A DNA stretch of 64,000 nt from Comamonas odontotermitis (GTDB lineage: Bacteria > Pseudomonadota > Gammaproteobacteria > Burkholderiales > Burkholderiaceae_C). The translations under genes and the position numbers were made by a program. The DNA lies in contig NZ_JACHKZ010000005.1 of NCBI RefSeq assembly GCF_014207855.1, positions 124,001 to 188,000 on the forward strand, written 5' to 3'. Below, in pieces: positions 46,991-56,291 of the stretch. How positions within the stretch are numbered: position 1 is the first letter of the stretch; each line of letters opens with the position of its first letter. The notes under the pieces are model-generated. The model was not told the DNA's origin and made no database searches. It saw only the letters and a list, made by a program, of their open reading frames with translations.

Positions 46991-48708
46991 ATATCCGCCA
47001 TCTCACCCTCCCGCTCGCACTGGCTCTGGCGGGCGCAGCACACGCCGCAGGCGGCGATGTTGGCGAAACCGCCAAGCAGGCCACCAACTGGACGGCCATC
47101 GTCCTGTTCGTCGCATTCGTGGCCGGGACACTGTGGATCACCAAGTGGGCGGCGTCCAAGACGCGGTCGGCTTCCGACTTCTACACCGCAGGCGGCGGTA
47201 TCACCGGCTTCCAGAATGGCCTGGCCATCGCAGGTGACTACATGTCTGCCGCCTCCTTTCTGGGCATCTCGGCCTCGGTCATGGCCAGCGGCTACGACGG
47301 ACTGATCTACTCCATCGGCTTCCTCGTGGGCTGGCCGATCCTGACCTTCCTGCTGGCCGAGCGCCTGCGCAACCTGGGCAAGTTCACCTTTGCCGACGTG
47401 GCGGGCTACCGCTTTGCGCAAGGGCCGTTCCGCGCCTTTGCAGCCAGCGGCACGCTGGTGGTGGTGGCTTTCTACCTGATTGCGCAGATGGTCGGCGCCG
47501 GCCAGCTCATCAAGCTGCTGTTCGGCCTGGATTACTGGATCGCCGTGGTGCTGGTCGGGGCACTGATGATGATCTACGTGCTGTTTGGCGGCATGACGGC
47601 CACAACATGGGTGCAGATCATCAAGGCTTGCCTGCTGCTGGCGGGCGTCACCTTCATGGCACTCATGATCATGGCCCACTATGGTTTCAGCCTCGAAAAG
47701 CTGTTTGCTGACGGTGTGCGCGTCAAGACCGAGATCGCCACCAATGGCGGTGCGGCACCCGATCTTGCGGCCAAGCTGGGCCTGTCGATCATGGGGCCAG
47801 GCGGCTTCATCAAGGATCCGATCTCTGCCATCAGCTTTGGCATGGCATTGATGTTCGGCACATTGGGCCTGCCCCACATCCTGATGCGCTTCTTCACCGT
47901 GCCCGATGCCAAGCAAGCGCGCAAGAGCGTGTTCTGGGCCACCACCTGGATCGGCTATTTCTACATCGTTATCTTCATCATCGGTTTCGGCGCCATCACC
48001 ATGGTGCTGACCAACCCTGAACTGGCCGATACGGCCAAGGGCGTGATCAAGGGTGGCGCCGGTACTGCCAACATGGCAGCCGTACTGGTGGCCAAGAGCG
48101 TGGGCGGCGATGTGTTCTACGGCTTCATCTCGGCCGTCGCCTTCGCCACCATCCTCGCGGTGGTCGCTGGCCTGACGCTGTCGGGCGCCTCTGCGGTCTC
48201 GCACGATCTGTATGCCACCGTGTTCAAGCACGGCAAGGCCGACAGTGCTTCAGAGCTGCGCGTCTCGCGCATCACCACCCTGGCGCTGGGCATCATCGCC
48301 GTGCTGCTGGGCATCGTGTTCGAAAAGCAGAACATCGCCTTCATGGTGTCGCTCGCCTTTGCGGTGGCGGCTTCGGCCAACTTCCCGGTCTTGCTGCTGT
48401 CGGTACTGTGGAAGGGCTGCACCACCCGTGGAGCCGTGATCGGTGGCTTCCTGGGCTTGATCTCGTCGGTGGCGCTCACCATCGTTTCGCCCTCGGTGTG
48501 GGAGGCGACGCTGGGCTATCCCAAGGGCTCGGCCTGGTTCCCGTACACCTCGCCCGCACTCTTCTCGATGACCATCGGCTTTGTCGGTGTCTGGCTGTTC
48601 TCGGTGCTCGACAAGAGCACCCAGGCTGCCAAGGAGCGCGATGCGTTCGCCGCGCAGCAGGTGCGCTCCGAAACCGGCCTGGGCGCTGCGGGTGCCTCCG
48701 GGCACTGA
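46987..48708 (+). CDS. actP: ActP, cation/acetate symporter (SSS family)
   Basis: The 573-residue inner-membrane sodium:solute symporter has a signal-like N-terminus ([20 protein letters not shown]) and about 13 helices. Family motifs include [24 protein letters not shown] (near 58-80, split by helices), [15 protein letters not shown] and ATSANFP-like [15 protein letters not shown]. It imports acetate and related short monocarboxylates. The operon with DUF485 and a following terminator is typical. Confidence 0.94.
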   Translation: MNIRHLTLPLALALAGAAHAAGGDVGETAKQATNWTAIVLFVAFVAGTLWITKWAASKTRSASDFYTAGGGITGFQNGLAIAGDYMSAASFLGISASVMASGYDGLIYSIGFLVGWPILTFLLAERLRNLGKFTFADVAGYRFAQGPFRAFAASGTLVVVAFYLIAQMVGAGQLIKLLFGLDYWIAVVLVGALMMIYVLFGGMTATTWVQIIKACLLLAGVTFMALMIMAHYGFSLEKLFADGVRVKTEIATNGGAAPDLAAKLGLSIMGPGGFIKDPISAISFGMALMFGTLGLPHILMRFFTVPDAKQARKSVFWATTWIGYFYIVIFIIGFGAITMVLTNPELADTAKGVIKGGAGTANMAAVLVAKSVGGDVFYGFISAVAFATILAVVAGLTLSGASAVSHDLYATVFKHGKADSASELRVSRITTLALGIIAVLLGIVFEKQNIAFMVSLAFAVAASANFPVLLLSVLWKGCTTRGAVIGGFLGLISSVALTIVSPSVWEATLGYPKGSAWFPYTSPALFSMTIGFVGVWLFSVLDKSTQAAKERDAFAAQQVRSETGLGAAGASGH

Positions 48709-48730
48709 CGGCACACATCGTCAGTCCACA

Positions 48731-48756
48731 AAAAAACCGGGCTTGCCCGGTTTTTT
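48731..48756. terminator. Bidirectional terminator after actP
   Basis: Stem aaaaccgggc/gcccggtttt with a 2-base tt spacer, flanked by A-run and T-run. Serves actP and the converging isomerase-like gene. Confidence 0.88.
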
Positions 48757-48786
48757 CATCTCTGGTCTTTGGCAACAAGGGCCGAA

Positions 48787-49434
48787 TCAGGCGGGCTTGA
48801 GCCCCGATGGCCGGTTCGCGGCGCTGTCCCATTCATTGCCTGCAAACCATGCGTCGCCATTCAGGTAAGCCGTCAGCATCGGCAGGCCATCCAGCCCCCA
48901 GAACTGCTTGCCATCCACCGCCACAGCAGGCACGCCAAAAACGCCAGCAGCAATGGCCGCATCGGTATTGCTGCGCAACAGATCCTTGGCGCGTTGATCA
49001 GCGCCCTCGTCCGTCTTGATCTGCTCTGCCAGCGGCAACTCCAGCGCCTGCAGACGGTCGGCATCCAGTGCAGCAGCGCCACCCAGCCATACATGGCGAA
49101 AGATGGCATCAGCGGTAAAGCGGTTGATATGACCGTCACGGCTGGTACGCAGGGCCAGGCGTAACAATGGCAAAGGGTTGAACGGATGCTGCGCAGGCAT
49201 CTGCAAGCCGCAACCGAGTGAGTGCCCCAGCCAGCTGACGTGGCGATAGGTCCACTCACGCTTGCCCGCAATGCCTGCAGGGCCCGGGTTGTTGTGCTGC
49301 TGCAGCAAGGCCCCCAGCAACACCGGCGTATAGCGCACATGCACGCTGTGGCCTTGCAACGCCTGTGGCAGCGCATGGAACGCCAACCAGGCATAGGGAG
49401 AGACAAAATCCAGATAAAAATCAACGGTTTTCAT
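48787..49434 (-). CDS. DsbA-fold 2-hydroxychromene-2-carboxylate isomerase-like protein
   Basis: The 215-residue protein opens MKTVDFYLDFVSPYAWLAFH; the SPYAW serine replaces the CxxC of DsbA and is the glutathione-activating residue in the kappa-GST/HCCA isomerase group. GVFGVPAVAVDGKQFWGLDG near 170-190 contains the cis-Pro loop and FWG motif of the family. True HCCA isomerases act in naphthalene degradation, but no such genes are nearby, so the substrate is open. Confidence 0.85.
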   Translation of the reverse strand: MKTVDFYLDFVSPYAWLAFHALPQALQGHSVHVRYTPVLLGALLQQHNNPGPAGIAGKREWTYRHVSWLGHSLGCGLQMPAQHPFNPLPLLRLALRTSRDGHINRFTADAIFRHVWLGGAAALDADRLQALELPLAEQIKTDEGADQRAKDLLRSNTDAAIAAGVFGVPAVAVDGKQFWGLDGLPMLTAYLNGDAWFAGNEWDSAANRPSGLKPA

Positions 49435-49493
49435 ACGATTCCTTGCATGACGACGGTCGCTCGGGAATTCCTGGCCTGCCACATGAGGCTTTC

Positions 49494-49817
49494 TTAGCTT
49501 CCGGCCTCCGAGGCCGACTCATCCTTTGGCAGCGCACGTCCATCGTGGCCCAGGCCTGCGCGCGCCAGCAATTGCTGCCACATCTGCAAGCGGCCTGCGT
49601 TATCGGATTTGGACCAGGCACGGATCTCGTCAATCGTGCGGTAACACCCCAGGCACAGGCTGCGGTCCGCATTCATTTTGCAGACCGATACGCACGGCGA
49701 AGGCACCACATCGTCATACCCCGCAGCAAACGCGCCGCTGGCCCTTACCTGCTTGGTGCGCGCCGCCAAAGGCGCATTGGTGTAGACCTCGGCGAGCTTT
49801 TCATCCAACTCGGTCAT
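49494..49817 (-). CDS. DUF1289 small Cys-rich protein
   Basis: The 107-residue protein has PSPCVSVCKMNADRSLCLGC (about 40-59) followed by YRTIDEIRAW, the DUF1289 signature with four cysteines probably binding metal. Function unknown. The start overlaps the YbaK stop as ATGA, implying a two-gene operon. Confidence 0.9.
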   Translation of the reverse strand: MTELDEKLAEVYTNAPLAARTKQVRASGAFAAGYDDVVPSPCVSVCKMNADRSLCLGCYRTIDEIRAWSKSDNAGRLQMWQQLLARAGLGHDGRALPKDESASEAGS

Positions 49818-50314
49818 GCCGCATCCTTCACCACGTCAGCCACCGGCGCGCCAGTCAGTTTTTCCAGATCCTGTGGAGCGAGCGAAAATACACCGTAGGG
49901 ATGGCCTGCGGCAGCCCAGATCTGGGCAAAGCGATACAGATCGCGGTCGATCAGGGTGACCGGCTCGCTGGCGTGTCCCACGGGCGACACCCCGCCAATC
50001 GCAAACCCGGTGCGCGCCTTCACAAAATCGGCATCAGCCTTGCCGACCTTGCCAATCAACGCTTCCACCTTCTTTTCGTCCACGCGCCGGTCGCCGGAGG
50101 TAATCACCAGCACACAGGCATCATCGCTCTTGCGCCGGAAGATGATGCTCTTGGCGATCTGCCCGACGACGATTCCCAGTGCATCGGCGGCTTCCTGCGC
50201 CGTGCGCGCCGCGTCGTTGAGCATCTGCGGCGCATGCGGATGGCCTTTGTCCTGCAGCACTCTGGCGACACGCTGCACGCCTTCAGGCAGACTCTTCAAC
50301 TCCGCTCCACACAT
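49814..50314 (-). CDS. YbaK/EbsC-family aminoacyl-tRNA deacylase-like protein
   Basis: The 166-residue protein (ATG 50314, AGGAG 8 bases upstream) contains AADALGIVVGQIAKSIIFRR with the family lysine, and KARTGFAIGGVSPVGH, the GxxxGGVsPxG loop. YbaK-type proteins remove mischarged amino acids from tRNA, for example Cys from tRNA-Pro. I use no symbol because the subgroup is uncertain. Confidence 0.88.
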   Translation of the reverse strand: MCGAELKSLPEGVQRVARVLQDKGHPHAPQMLNDAARTAQEAADALGIVVGQIAKSIIFRRKSDDACVLVITSGDRRVDEKKVEALIGKVGKADADFVKARTGFAIGGVSPVGHASEPVTLIDRDLYRFAQIWAAAGHPYGVFSLAPQDLEKLTGAPVADVVKDAA

Positions 50315-50392
50315 GGTTCTTGCTCCTAGGTATCGATGCCCAGATTGTGCCGCCGTGCCGAACGCACCGCAGCACCCCGGCAATTCACCTCA

Positions 50393-50441
50393 ATTTTGAT
50401 AGCTGATAGTGCTTACCGGTTCAGCACCGTAGCAATTTTTT
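50393..50441. repeat. Interspersed repeat, copy E
   Basis: Reads attttgatagctgatagtgc then ttaccggttcagcaccgtag and caatttttt. The gtgct/agcac arms are complementary. It lies between the YbaK and HMG-CoA lyase genes. Confidence 0.7.
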
Positions 50442-50504
50442 CCCACAAGGCAAAGCCCGCACTCAACAGGGCAGGCTTTGCATCGCAGGGCGGCAACCAA
50501 GCCG

Positions 50505-51416
50505 TCATCCCGCCCGCTTGTTGATCAGTGCCACCGCAACGCGCGAATTGGGTTTGCGCTGCAGGAAGTCGCTGATGAAGATGCCTGCATCCACCAGCTT
50601 GTCCAGATCAATGCCTGTCTCGATGCCCATGCCGTGCAGCATGTAGACCACATCCTCGGTGGCCACATTGCCCGTGGCCCCTTTCGCATAAGGGCAGCCG
50701 CCAAGGCCCGCAATGGACGACTGAAAATTCCAGACCCCCATCTGCAATGCCGCCAGGGTGTTGGACAGCGCCTGGCCGTAGGTGTCGTGGAAGTGACCGG
50801 AGACATGGTCCACATCAAAATACGGCAAGGTGGCCTCGATTGCCTTTTGCACTTTCAGTGGCGTGCCCACACCGATCGTATCGGCCACATCGACCCGCTC
50901 CACGCCAATGCCCTTCATCAGCTCTGCCAGGTAGGCGACGCGCGAAGGCGCAATCTCGCCTTCGTAGGGGCAGCCTACCGTGCAGCTCATGGCACCGCGC
51001 ACCGCAATGCCTGCGGCCTTGGCCGCAGCCACCACCGGCGCAAACCGCTCAATGCTCTCGGCAATGCTACAGTTGATGTTTTTCTGGCTGAAGGCCTCGC
51101 TCGCTGCGCCAAACACCACGATCTCGTCAGGCTTGGAATCGACGGAGGCCTCATACCCCTTCATGTTAGGGGTGAGTACCGAATACCGCACGTCCGCACG
51201 GCGCTGCACGCCGGCCATCACCTCGGCGTTGTCACCCATCTGCGGCACCCATTTGGGAGACACGAAGCTGGTGACTTCGATCTCCTTGAGCCCAGCATCC
51301 TGCAGGCGGTGCACCAGCTCGATCTTGACCGAGGCGGGTACGGGCGATTTCTCGTTCTGCAGGCCATCGCGCGGGCCCACATCGATGAGTTTGACTTGCT
51401 TGGGATAGGCAACCAT
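50505..51416 (-). CDS. Hydroxymethylglutaryl-CoA lyase
   Basis: Cleaves HMG-CoA to acetyl-CoA and acetoacetate, the last step of leucine degradation. From ATG 51416 (AAGGAG upstream) 303 residues: KLIDVGPRDGLQNEK (catalytic Arg and Asp region), TSFVSPKWVPQMGD, DHVSGHFHDTYGQ with metal-binding His, and SSIAGLGGCPYAKGATGN with the signature cysteine. The gene belongs to the liu/mcc cluster (liuE/mvaB role). The 3' end is followed by copy E of the repeat. An in-frame ATG at 51440 is possible. Confidence 0.94.
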   Translation of the reverse strand: MVAYPKQVKLIDVGPRDGLQNEKSPVPASVKIELVHRLQDAGLKEIEVTSFVSPKWVPQMGDNAEVMAGVQRRADVRYSVLTPNMKGYEASVDSKPDEIVVFGAASEAFSQKNINCSIAESIERFAPVVAAAKAAGIAVRGAMSCTVGCPYEGEIAPSRVAYLAELMKGIGVERVDVADTIGVGTPLKVQKAIEATLPYFDVDHVSGHFHDTYGQALSNTLAALQMGVWNFQSSIAGLGGCPYAKGATGNVATEDVVYMLHGMGIETGIDLDKLVDAGIFISDFLQRKPNSRVAVALINKRAG

Positions 51417-51459
51417 GGATGCTCCTTGTTTCTTTTCCATCAGGTTCAGGGAATTTTGC

Positions 51460-52383
51460 TCAATACCCGCGATCGGCATACACCACACCGGTCACCTGCC
51501 CGCCCGCAGCAAAGGCCTGGAGCTTGCGCAGAATCTGCTGCAAGGTCTCCTCAGGCAAGGTGCGGGCAGACCCATGCGGCGTGATGCTGATCTGCGGGCA
51601 GCGCCAGAAAGGATGATCCTTCGGCAGCGGCTCCGTGCGGAACACATCGAGCATCGCACCGGCAACCTGGCCGCTGTCGATGGCTGCCAGCAGATCCGCC
51701 TCCACCAAATGCCCGCCACGCGCCACGTTGATGACATACGCGCCGCGCTGCAGTTGCGCCAGCAGCTGACTGTCAATGATGTTTTCCGTCTCTGGCGTCA
51801 AAGGCAGCAGGTTGACCAGGATGCGCGTGCCCGCCAGAAAATCCGCAAATTGCTCTGCACCGTGAAACGTCTGCACACCGTCGATCTGCTTGGCAGAACG
51901 GCTCCAGCCGAGCACCGGAAAACCAAACTGCGCCACCGCCTTGGCAACGCGATCGCCCAACACGCCCAGGCCCATGATGCCAACCGGAAAATCGCTGCGC
52001 ATGCGAAGCGGCGCCAGCTTCCACTCGCCTGCCAACTGCTGCGCGCGGTATTGGCCAAGGCCCCGAAAATGGTCGATCACCGCGTGGCATACATACTCGG
52101 CCATCTGCACGGCCATGCCCGCATCCTCCAGCCGCACCACCGGCACATTCGCGGGCAGTTGCAACTGCAGCAAGCCGTCTACACCAGCGCCCATGTTGAA
52201 AAGCGCCTTGAGGCCTGCACCCTGCTCGTCCAGCAGTTGCTGCGGCGGACGCCACACCAGGGCGTAATCGGCCTGCGGGGCGCCAGGCGCCCAGGCCCAG
52301 GCCTGCGCGTTCGGAATATGCTGGGCAATGGCAGCCAGCCAGGCTGCGGGATTGCCCCCTTCGGAATAGACGACGATCTTCAT
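51460..52383 (-). CDS. GhrA-like glyoxylate/hydroxypyruvate reductase (2-hydroxyacid dehydrogenase)
   Basis: The 307-residue NAD(P)-dependent reductase shows GIMGLGVLGDRVAKAV (nucleotide binding, about 137-152), NVARGGHLVEADLLAAI (catalytic Arg) and TPHGSARTLP (catalytic His; usually HxA in the wider family). KALFNMGAGVDGLL near 62-75 is typical of the GhrA subgroup. It sits inside the leucine cluster between HMG-CoA lyase and MCC alpha on the same strand, though its role in leucine breakdown is not evident. Confidence 0.88.
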   Translation of the reverse strand: MKIVVYSEGGNPAAWLAAIAQHIPNAQAWAWAPGAPQADYALVWRPPQQLLDEQGAGLKALFNMGAGVDGLLQLQLPANVPVVRLEDAGMAVQMAEYVCHAVIDHFRGLGQYRAQQLAGEWKLAPLRMRSDFPVGIMGLGVLGDRVAKAVAQFGFPVLGWSRSAKQIDGVQTFHGAEQFADFLAGTRILVNLLPLTPETENIIDSQLLAQLQRGAYVINVARGGHLVEADLLAAIDSGQVAGAMLDVFRTEPLPKDHPFWRCPQISITPHGSARTLPEETLQQILRKLQAFAAGGQVTGVVYADRGY

Positions 52384-52448
52384 GGCCTGCATTTCAGCAC
52401 AGAAAAGCGCCCTGCCCCGTCATCCACGAGGCAGGAGGCGCGCCGCGC

Positions 52449-54455
52449 TCACTCGGCCACCTTGAGCTTGAGCAGTTCGGCGCCTTCCGTCACCTGGTCG
52501 CCCGGTACAAACAGCAGCTCCACCACTTCACCATCGGCAGGTGCGGCAATGGTGTGCTCCATCTTCATGGCCTCCATCACTGCCAGCGGCTGGCCCTTGC
52601 TTACCTTGTCGCCTGCTTTTACGGCAAACGATACAACCTTGCCGGGCATGGGTGCGGTGAGGCGGCCGCCTTCACTGCCTGCGTCTCCCGCATGCGCCAG
52701 CGCATCGATGGCGGTGATCTCGGCTGCGCCACGCGGCGCAAATACGTGCACCACTTCCCCCTGCTGCCAGGTCTGGACCTGGTCGCGGTGGCCGTTGTAC
52801 TGCAGCTCCACCAGCTCGCCAGTCGGTGTGAATTGCAGCGGACCGCTGACATCGCCCACTGTCAGCACCAGGCCGCTGGGCTCATAGCGCAATGCAGCTT
52901 GCAATTTGTCGCCACCAAATTCAAAGTCAAAGCGGCGCTCGGTCACACCGTGCGACTGCCAGCCATCGCGGCGGCTGAAGGGATCAGCAGTCTCGCTGGA
53001 GCGCTCCAAGAGCAGCTCTGCCACTACCGCAGCGGCGGCGGCAGTGTCCACGCCCAGGCTGCGGCGCTTGAAGAGACGCTCTTCTTCGCGCTGGATCAGT
53101 GCAGTATCGAGCTTGGCCTGCGCAAACGACGGCGTGGCCAGAATATGGCGCAGGAACTGCACATTGGTCTGCAGGCCCACGATGCGCACTGCCGCCAGCG
53201 CAGCGTCCAGGCGCGCCAATGCCTGAGCGCGATCCTGGCCATGCACGATGAGCTTGGCGATCATGCTGTCGTAGAACGGACTGATCGCATCGCCTTCGCG
53301 CACGCCATCGTCAATGCGTACATCGCTGATGGAAAAACTGCTGCACACGGGTTTGCGATAGACATGTAGGGTTCCGGTGGCGGGCAGGAAATTGTTTTCG
53401 GGGTTTTCGGCACAGATACGCGCTTCGATGGCATGGCCGATGATCTTCAGATCGCCTTGCTGCTTGGGCAGCGGCTGGCCATTGGCTACCAGCAGCTGCC
53501 ACTGCACCAGGTCTTCGCCCGTGATGGCTTCGGTCACCGGGTGCTCCACCTGCAGGCGGGTATTCATCTCCATGAAGTAGAACTTCATGGCGTCTGGCTG
53601 GTCGTAGCCACCAGGCTGCTCAACGATGAACTCCACCGTGCCAGCGCCCACATAGCCCACGGCCTTGGCTGCGGCAACGGCTGCCTCGCCCATTTGCTTG
53701 CGGAGGGCTTCGGTCATGCCAGGGGCAGGCGCCTCTTCCAGCACCTTCTGGTGGCGGCGCTGCACCGAGCAGTCGCGCTCGAACAGATAAACGCAGTTGC
53801 CATGGGTATCGCCAAACACCTGGATTTCGATATGGCGAGGGCGCAGCACGTATTTCTCGATCAGCACGGCATCGTTGCCGAAGCTGTTGATGGCTTCGCG
53901 CTTGCACGATTCCAGCGCTGCTGCAAAGTCTTCGGTCTTTTCCACCAGGCGCATGCCCTTGCCACCGCCGCCCGCACTGGCCTTGATCAGCACCGGGTAG
54001 CCGATACGGTCTGCCTCCTGGTGCAGCATGGCCGGATCCTGGCCCGCACCGTGGTAGCCGGGCACCAATGGCACGCCCGCCTTTTCCATCAACTGCTTGG
54101 ATTCGGCCTTCAAGCCCATCGCGCGGATGGCGTTTGCGGGCGGGCCGATGAACACCAGGCCAGCGCCCGCACACGCGGCGGCAAAATCTTCGTTCTCGCT
54201 CAGAAAACCGTAGCCTGGATGGATGGCCTGCGCACCCGTGGCCCTGGCCGCTTCTATGATGCGCTCCCAGCGCAGGTAGCTGTCCTTGGGTGCCGAGCCG
54301 CCGATATGCACGGACTCATCGCAGGCCGCCACATGCTTGGCCTGCGCATCGGCATCCGAATACACCGCCACAGTCTTGATGCCCATGCGGCGGGCGGTTG
54401 CCGCCACGCGGCATGCGATTTCACCGCGGTTGGCGATCAGAATCTTGGTAAACAT
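52449..54455 (-). CDS. Methylcrotonyl-CoA carboxylase alpha subunit (biotin carboxylase + BCCP)
   Basis: Carboxylates biotin with ATP and bicarbonate and carries it to the beta subunit. The 668-residue protein has a biotin carboxylase domain (about 1-445: KILIANRGEIACRV, KASAGGGGKGMR, FMEMNTRLQVEHPVTE), a central domain, and a C-terminal biotinyl domain with AMKMEH, biotin lysine near 631. With the beta subunit gene 1.8 kb upstream and HMG-CoA lyase nearby, methylcrotonyl-CoA is the most likely substrate (liuD/mccA role). Confidence 0.92.
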   Translation of the reverse strand: MFTKILIANRGEIACRVAATARRMGIKTVAVYSDADAQAKHVAACDESVHIGGSAPKDSYLRWERIIEAARATGAQAIHPGYGFLSENEDFAAACAGAGLVFIGPPANAIRAMGLKAESKQLMEKAGVPLVPGYHGAGQDPAMLHQEADRIGYPVLIKASAGGGGKGMRLVEKTEDFAAALESCKREAINSFGNDAVLIEKYVLRPRHIEIQVFGDTHGNCVYLFERDCSVQRRHQKVLEEAPAPGMTEALRKQMGEAAVAAAKAVGYVGAGTVEFIVEQPGGYDQPDAMKFYFMEMNTRLQVEHPVTEAITGEDLVQWQLLVANGQPLPKQQGDLKIIGHAIEARICAENPENNFLPATGTLHVYRKPVCSSFSISDVRIDDGVREGDAISPFYDSMIAKLIVHGQDRAQALARLDAALAAVRIVGLQTNVQFLRHILATPSFAQAKLDTALIQREEERLFKRRSLGVDTAAAAAVVAELLLERSSETADPFSRRDGWQSHGVTERRFDFEFGGDKLQAALRYEPSGLVLTVGDVSGPLQFTPTGELVELQYNGHRDQVQTWQQGEVVHVFAPRGAAEITAIDALAHAGDAGSEGGRLTAPMPGKVVSFAVKAGDKVSKGQPLAVMEAMKMEHTIAAPADGEVVELLFVPGDQVTEGAELLKLKVAE

Positions 54456-54516
54456 CAAAAAATCTCCTCAGTATTTCTCTGGCCACATGTACTCGCCCAC
54501 GGGCAGCCATGCGCCT

Positions 54517-55293
54517 TCAAGAGCGTTGTATATCGGTGCTCGTCGCCGGCACCACCGGTTCGTCATAGCCCATCCAGCGCCGCACACGGCGGATCACTGC
54601 CTTCAGGAATTTCCACAGCGTCCAGGTCACGATCCACATCACCACCAGCACCAGTGCCAGTGCCACCGCAAACACAACCGGATGGTTGATGGCCAGCCAC
54701 ACCGCGCCGATCGAGGCACCGTCTTCCACCAGGCTGGCACCCCAGTTGGAAAACGGCTCCGGGCTGGTGTTGATGGCAGCGCGCGTGGTGGTCTTGGCCA
54801 CCTGGCTGCTCAAGGCCAGGGTTCCACCCATCAGCGCTGCAGCAGTGGCCATGGTGGCGTTGTCGGCACCGAACACGCTGGCGGCCAAGGCAGCACCTGC
54901 GGGCACGCGAATCACGCTTTGCACCGCATCCCACACCGAATCCACACCCGGAATCTTGTCTGCAAAGAACTCCACAAACAGCAGCGCACCGCTGATGACC
55001 AGAATCACCGGCTGCTGCAGCACTGTCAGCGCGCCCGGCAGGGGCAGCCAGCCCGTTGCGCCGAGCATGCCCGTCACAAAGACCACGGCATACAGCCGAA
55101 AGCCGCTGGCCCAGCCCAGCGCTGCGGCCAATGCCATCAACTGGCCCCAATCCCACTGGGCCATGGCGTGGCCCATCTGGTTCGCCACCTGACCGACCTG
55201 GTCGGCCGCCTGCCCCACGGTTTGCGCCGTGTCCTTGTCCAGATGCACGCCTATGCCGTGCAGCCAGTTGACGATGGTGTTCCAGATGTCCAT
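54517..55293 (-). CDS. DUF4126 membrane protein
   Basis: The 258-residue protein has an amphipathic N-terminus (about 1-45) and about five membrane helices; ALGWASGFRLYAVVFVTGML and LPLPGALTVLQQPVILVISG fit DUF4126. No function is known. It lies between the enoyl-CoA hydratase and MCC alpha genes on the same strand, an unexpected membrane protein inside a soluble catabolic pathway. Confidence 0.8.
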   Translation of the reverse strand: MDIWNTIVNWLHGIGVHLDKDTAQTVGQAADQVGQVANQMGHAMAQWDWGQLMALAAALGWASGFRLYAVVFVTGMLGATGWLPLPGALTVLQQPVILVISGALLFVEFFADKIPGVDSVWDAVQSVIRVPAGAALAASVFGADNATMATAAALMGGTLALSSQVAKTTTRAAINTSPEPFSNWGASLVEDGASIGAVWLAINHPVVFAVALALVLVVMWIVTWTLWKFLKAVIRRVRRWMGYDEPVVPATSTDIQRS

Positions 55294-55386
55294 GGTTCGG
55301 GCTCCTCAAATCGAATCAGCAAACGCGCTGGTTATAGCGCCAACGGCCGCTTGCTGCCTGCCATCCAAGGTCGCTTTATTGCGGAA

Positions 55387-56175
55387 TCAGCCTCCCAGCC
55401 ATCCGGGTTTGCGTTTGTTCAAGAATGCCTGCACACCTTCCTTGCCTTCGGCGCTGGCACGGATGTCGGCAATGCCTTCGACGGTGGCCTGGATCAGGCC
55501 TGCATTGATTTCGCGCTCCGCCACATCCAGCACCAGCTTCTTGCAGGCCCGTACTGCTGCGGGCCCTGCACTCAGCAGATGCTTGAGCAAGCCGTCCACC
55601 GCGCCGTCGAGCGCATCGCTCTCGACCACCTGGTGCACAAAGCCGATGCGCAAGGCTTCGGCGGCGTCAAAACGCTCACCCGTCAGAAAATAGCGGTGCG
55701 ATGCGCGCGGCCCCATGGCACGGATCACGTAGGGGCTGATGGTGGCGGGAATCAGGCCAATCTTGACCTCGCTGAGACAGAAGCCGGCATTGGCGGACGC
55801 CACCGCCATGTCGCAGCAGGCGACCAGGCCCATGCCGCCGGCATAGACATCGCCTTGCACCCGGGCAATGGTGGGTTTTTCGCATTCGTAGATCACGCGC
55901 AGCATCTCGGCCAGCTTGCCTGCGTCCACCAGGTTTTCGTCGCGCGTGTAATCGGCCATGGCGCGCATCCAGTTCAGGTTGGCACCTGCGCAGAAAGCCG
56001 GGCCTTCGGCAGCCAGCACCACGGCACGCACATGCTCCTGCTGGCCCACAAACTGAAAGGCCTTGGTGATATCGGCAATGACGGCGTCGCTGAAGGCATT
56101 GCGTACATCGGGCTGGGTGAGGGTGATGGTGGCAACCTGCCCGGTCGCTTCCACGGTCAAAAACGTGCTTTTCAT
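55387..56175 (-). CDS. Enoyl-CoA hydratase/isomerase, probably methylglutaconyl-CoA hydratase
   Basis: The 262-residue crotonase-fold protein shows GPAFCAGANLNWMRAM (oxyanion-hole loop, about 58-73), VYAGGMGLVACCDMAVAS (about 110-127) and FCLSEVKIGLIPATISPYV with the catalytic Glu region. LIPATISPYV is typical of methylglutaconyl-CoA hydratases (LiuC). Position next to MCC beta supports this step of leucine catabolism. Confidence 0.9.
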   Translation of the reverse strand: MKSTFLTVEATGQVATITLTQPDVRNAFSDAVIADITKAFQFVGQQEHVRAVVLAAEGPAFCAGANLNWMRAMADYTRDENLVDAGKLAEMLRVIYECEKPTIARVQGDVYAGGMGLVACCDMAVASANAGFCLSEVKIGLIPATISPYVIRAMGPRASHRYFLTGERFDAAEALRIGFVHQVVESDALDGAVDGLLKHLLSAGPAAVRACKKLVLDVAEREINAGLIQATVEGIADIRASAEGKEGVQAFLNKRKPGWLGG

Positions 56176-56291
56176 GGTTGTCCTCGCTGCTGCCTCGCGG
56201 CAGCGCCTGTCTCACATCGATGAAGATTGATCTGGTTTGTGTACCGGCTGCATGCATCAGTCATGCGCCAGCAGCCTGAAACATCCAGAAC

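Noticed and set aside
54286..56223. 645-codon plus-strand open frame
   Set aside because: Spans antisense of three genes plus their intergenic gaps; low-complexity His/Gln-rich translation.
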